Shown here: positions 61,092 to 64,000 of the stretch, in pieces
How the letters are laid out: every line of letters begins with the position of its first letter
Position numbering within the stretch: the first letter of the stretch is position 1
Assembly: GCF_963667045.1 (NCBI RefSeq)
Contig: NZ_OY762934.1
Coordinates: forward strand, 976,001 to 1,040,000
DNA length: 64,000 nt
Direction: 5' to 3'
Source: an uncultured Cohaesibacter sp.
Lineage (GTDB): Bacteria; Pseudomonadota; Alphaproteobacteria; Rhizobiales; Cohaesibacteraceae
The notes under the pieces: model-generated
The model's database searches: none
What the model saw: only the letters and a program-made list of their open reading frames with translations
What the model was told of the DNA's origin: nothing
Program-made: the position numbers and the translations under genes

Positions 61092-62389
61092 TTTCCTATC
61101 ACGAAGCGCTTGAGCTGCTTCTTCAATGTGACCGGCTTCCGACCACTCGACTGGCTATTGCCGACGCCCCCGGCTTCGTCAATGCACAGCCCGTTGTGAG
61201 CGCAGAGACCGTACCGCCTTTCACAAACTCCAGCATGGATGGCTTTGCAGTCCGGGCCGGGGATCTGGCCGGGGCCAGTCCTGCCACGCCAGTAACATTG
61301 CCGGTTGTCGGGTCCACCGCAGCAGGGGACTTGCCTTCCACCGGTCGTGACGGAGCTTGGGAGATCATGACCGGGGCGGCCCTGCCTCAAGGGTATGACG
61401 CGGTCGTCAAGATCGAGGATGTGGAGCTAACCGGCGATGCAGTGCGCTTCAGCGCGCCAATCGCCGAGGGCGAGAATGTTCGCGCCGCCGGTCAGGATTT
61501 CGCCATGGGCACCCCCGTTCTTGCAGCCGGCGACGTCATCATGCCCGAACAGGTGATGGCGCTTGCCGCTGTGGGCCAGAAGGATGTGACGGTCTATCGC
61601 AAGCCTACAGTGACAATCATCAACACCGGCAAGGAACTGGTTCAGGATGCGGAAACGACGCTGAGACCGGGCCAGATTCGTGATGCCAGCGGCCCCTATC
61701 TGATGACCATGCTCGGCACGCTGGGATATGCTGCTGACTACAGCGGCATCATCCCGGACGACGAGGAGCTGTTCCGATCCCGTCTGGCAGCGATCGTGGC
61801 TAAAGGGACGACGGATGTGGTGATTTCCACCGGCGCCGTTTCGGCTGGCAAATATGACTTCATCCCCGATGTGCTAAGGGCGCTCGGCGCGGATATCCGC
61901 TTTCACAAGCTGACCAACCGGCCAGGCAAGCCCGCACTCTATGCGCGCTTTGCCAATGGCACCCATTATCTCGGTCTGCCGGGCAACCCCGTTTCCACCG
62001 CCGTCGGGCTGCGCTTCCTTGCGGTGCCGCTTTGTCGCCACCTGCAGGGGCTTGCCCCCGAAAGGCCGCTCAAGGCCTGCCTTCTCACAGAAACCCGAAA
62101 AGTCAAAGGCCTGCGCTTCTTCTGCAAGGCCCGTGCGTCTGTCTCGGCTGATGGCGCATTGCAGGTGCAGGTATTCGATGGGCAGGAATCCTTCAGAGTC
62201 AGACCGCTGCTGCAAGCCAATTGCTGGGCTGTCTTTGACGAGGCTCCCGGCCTCATCCCGGCAGGAGACATGGTCGCTATCTATCCGCTCGTCCCGGACC
62301 GCTGGAAACTGGAGCTCCGTGCGGCTGATGCCCCTCTGCCAGATGCCGGATTGACCAACGAAGGAAGCACCCATGAAGTTACGCATTGA
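61088..62389 (+). CDS. moeA: MoeA, molybdopterin molybdenumtransferase
   Basis: 433-residue MoeA that inserts molybdate into adenylated molybdopterin. Conserved segments are FTNSSMDGFAVRAGDL near the N-terminus, IMTGAALPQGYDAVVKIEDV, TVTIINTGKELV, VVISTGAVSAGKYDFI and YLGLPGNPVSTAVGLRFL. Start is GGGAGG followed by the ATGA overlap with the short preceding ORF. It is linked to moaA, so the island supplies parts of the cofactor pathway for the aldehyde oxidoreductase. Cytoplasmic. Confidence 0.95.
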   Translation: MISYHEALELLLQCDRLPTTRLAIADAPGFVNAQPVVSAETVPPFTNSSMDGFAVRAGDLAGASPATPVTLPVVGSTAAGDLPSTGRDGAWEIMTGAALPQGYDAVVKIEDVELTGDAVRFSAPIAEGENVRAAGQDFAMGTPVLAAGDVIMPEQVMALAAVGQKDVTVYRKPTVTIINTGKELVQDAETTLRPGQIRDASGPYLMTMLGTLGYAADYSGIIPDDEELFRSRLAAIVAKGTTDVVISTGAVSAGKYDFIPDVLRALGADIRFHKLTNRPGKPALYARFANGTHYLGLPGNPVSTAVGLRFLAVPLCRHLQGLAPERPLKACLLTETRKVKGLRFFCKARASVSADGALQVQVFDGQESFRVRPLLQANCWAVFDEAPGLIPAGDMVAIYPLVPDRWKLELRAADAPLPDAGLTNEGSTHEVTH

Positions 62390-62729
62390 TGGTCAGCAGG
62401 TCCACTTCAAGATCGACAGGAGCGAGTTGACCCGGCTCTGTCTTGGGGCTTCTCTCAATCATTGCATCCACTTTCCGAACGGTCGCGGCCTGACAGTGAG
62501 CGTCATGACCGGACGCGCCGCGCCGCCGATGCAGCTGATCTTCGACAATGACATCATGCAACTGGTTGTTGACCGAGAAGCCGCCTATGACCTGCTCAAG
62601 GGATTACCCCGAAGAGAAGGCATTGCAGCGCACCAGCCCGTTCATCCAAACGACCCCATGGAACTCATTCTGGATGTCGACAGCCATGCCCGCGACCACT
62701 CACGAGACCGGACGCATGATTGGACATGA
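62373..62729 (+). CDS. Small DUF7009-like protein
   Basis: 118-residue protein starting MKLRIDGQQVHFKIDRSELT, similar in layout to DUF7009 proteins (MKLRI...S.RLRLTQSEV type), a beta-rich fold with no known role. It ends with a hydrophilic tail (DSHARDHSRDRTHDWT) rich in His/Asp/Arg. Its start lies inside the moeA coding region (17-base overlap) with GGAAG upstream, so it is coupled to moeA. Function unknown; assignment of the DUF is tentative. Confidence 0.65.
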   Translation: MKLRIDGQQVHFKIDRSELTRLCLGASLNHCIHFPNGRGLTVSVMTGRAAPPMQLIFDNDIMQLVVDREAAYDLLKGLPRREGIAAHQPVHPNDPMELILDVDSHARDHSRDRTHDWT

Positions 62730-62820
62730 GCGGATGCGCTATAAAGGGACTATGAGGCACAGAAAACCCATCGCGCCAAGCACGAATGAGCTGATGGTTC
62801 TTGGATTTTCAGAAGAAAAA

Positions 62821-62897
62821 TGGTCGGAGCGAGAGGATTCGAACCTCCGACCCCCTGATCCCAAATCAGGTGCGCTACCAGGCTGCGCTACGCTCCG
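62821..62897 (-). tRNA. tRNA-Pro (anticodon TGG)
   Basis: 77 bases on the minus strand, 5' CGGAGCG acceptor pairing with CGCTCCG and encoded CCA at 62821-62823. The anticodon loop TTTGGGA shows TGG at 62861-62863, and GGTTCGAATCC is the T-loop region. All four arms fold well. Confidence 0.95.
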
Positions 62898-63155
62898 TAC
62901 CTCTGGTGGAGGGGCTTATAGCCTTCCAGTTCCCATATAGCAAGGGCAGACGGAGCAATTTCATCAATCAATGCAAAGATTTCCACGTTCATGTCAGTTA
63001 TGCCGGTCTTTCCTCTCTCGTCGGGTGGAATTCCCGGCACGCCGGAGGAAAAAGTGCGGCTCTGGCTTGTGAAAAATTAAGTTAAGGCATTGCGCGACCC
63101 TATCGGCTTCTGTATAGAAAGCCTACTCTAAGCCAGAGCGCTTGTTCGGGCTTGC

Positions 63156-63230
63156 TGGGGTGTGGCCAAGTGGTAAGGCATCGGTTTTTGGTATCGTGTA
63201 CCGTAGGTTCGAATCCTACCACCCCAGCCA
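63156..63230 (+). tRNA. tRNA-Gln (anticodon TTG)
   Basis: 75 bases on the plus strand, acceptor TGGGGTG pairing with CACCCCA, discriminator G and encoded CCA. The anticodon loop TTTTGGT gives TTG, and GGTTCGAATCC is present in the T arm. The anticodon stem has one weak or mismatched outer pair but the overall fold is standard. Confidence 0.93.
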
Positions 63231-64000
63231 ATTCATTCTCCTCCAATTCCCATAAATGATTGAATGATCGCACGGTTCCATGATCGTCCGCCGTTGCATT
63301 TGCATTTCTGCATAAAGAAACCCACCACCAAAGCCTGTTTCCGCTTCAGACCTCTACGGCCCCAATTGGGAATCTGCTGTAATCAAGCAGATCTGGTGCT
63401 GCCACATTGCTCAAGGCGATTTCACTGCCTGCGCAATTTTCCTTCAACCCAACCCCTGTCAGCTTCAGCCGCATGGCTTCACACACGATCAAGCAGATCT
63501 TATGGGCTGCCTGCCGCGGTGACAGACCATCATCGTGGATGTTGGAGATTGCAGTTAGGTGCGCTGTCGATCAGCCCTGCATTAGGGCCGTAAGTGGCAT
63601 AGGCCCCTACACTTCCTCGACGTTTTCAAACAGCCTTGCATTTCTCGCCCTCTCCAGCACGGCACCAACGTCAAAAATCTCACCTTCCTGCACCTTGACG
63701 AAATTCGAGCCATGACATTGCTACAGAGGACCTGCAACAGATCGCCATTGCGCAACGGATAACGTACAATATTTTTCGCACATTTGATTTCCAGCCCGTT
63801 TCCTTCAAGATGCATGAAGGGAGAATTGAGGATGGCAGAAGATATGGACGACCGAGTGATGGACAATGTCATTCGGATAGATGAAGGCCGTATCCGGGAT
63901 CATCTGGGGCGAGATGATCAGGGGTAGTGTCGACGAGGCCTTGTGGGGCACCCGGGTATCGCCAGGCACGGTTTGAACCTGAACAAGAAGATCTACGCCA
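63231..64000. other. Right-edge region without a convincing intact gene
   Basis: Several overlapping minus-strand frames look like broken parts of one coding region. One runs from the window edge to a stop at 63805 (including DTRVPHKASSTLPLIISPQM). A second at about 63690-63872 contains LEIKCAKNIVRYPLRNGDLL. A third ends near 63622 with FVKVQEGEIFDVGAVLERAR. They lie in different frames, as expected for a pseudogene with frameshifts, but I do not recognise the family. Plus-strand frames here (63264-63593, 63407-63715) look like shadows. Confidence 0.3.

Noticed and set aside
59960..61390. 476-codon minus-strand open frame
   Set aside because: Antisense to moaA and moeA, both with intact motifs.

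Overview
The window looks like chromosomal DNA of a marine-type alphaproteobacterium, probably Hyphomicrobiales and possibly Cohaesibacter-like. This is inferred from gene content: an alphaproteobacterial MeaB/MutA pair, a rhizobial-type L-asparaginase, a BTLCP peptidase, a DUF1131-like lipoprotein and TIGR03862 and HerA-like proteins. Coding density is high. I see no phage, insertion sequence or CRISPR array.

Left half (1-30 kb): mostly housekeeping and accessory genes. They are a methylmalonyl-CoA mutase small subunit running off the left edge, a LuxR-type regulator, an EF-hand secreted protein, two small conserved proteins, a HerA-like ATPase, two receiver-domain proteins with similar C-terminal tails, an M20 dipeptidase, a lipoprotein, a large secreted protein of unknown function, MeaB, asparaginase, a P1-family peptidase, an SDR-DoxX fusion, an Rrf2/NsrR-like regulator next to a SLAC1-type channel, a succinate/acetate CoA-transferase, a transglutaminase-like peptidase and a flavoprotein. 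A cluster of four very small membrane ORFs (21-47 codons) and a D-amino-acid transaminase-like enzyme follow, then a cation efflux protein. MutA, MeaB and the CoA-transferase together suggest a methylmalonyl/propionyl-CoA route.

Right half (30.6-62.7 kb): one functional island. On the minus strand, reading from 59.05 kb down to 30.65 kb, lie a six-gene group 4 energy-converting [NiFe] hydrogenase (with an unusual 1261-residue antiporter-like fusion subunit), a ferredoxin, an XdhC-like maturation factor, a molybdenum aldehyde oxidoreductase (Mop) and a flavin/Fe-S oxidoreductase. After these come the small genes known from the Desulfovibrio DVU_1551-1559 neighbourhood (redox protein, methyltransferase TrsM, C_GCAxxG protein, NTP transferase-HD, radical SAM TrsS, CoA ligase-HAD), a GAF-PAS-Crp/Fnr regulator, and hypB, hypF, hypC, hypD, hypE. 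Divergently on the plus strand are hypA, moaA, a small leader ORF, moeA and a small DUF7009-like protein. The island carries the structural genes, nickel-site maturation and several molybdenum-cofactor steps for an aldehyde-oxidising enzyme placed next to an ion-pumping hydrogenase. The simplest reading is aldehyde oxidation coupled through ferredoxin or the dicluster protein to H2 production and ion translocation. This is an inference and has not been shown.

Right edge (62.8-64 kb): tRNA-Pro(TGG) on the minus strand, tRNA-Gln(TTG) on the plus strand, and about 0.8 kb with no convincing intact gene.
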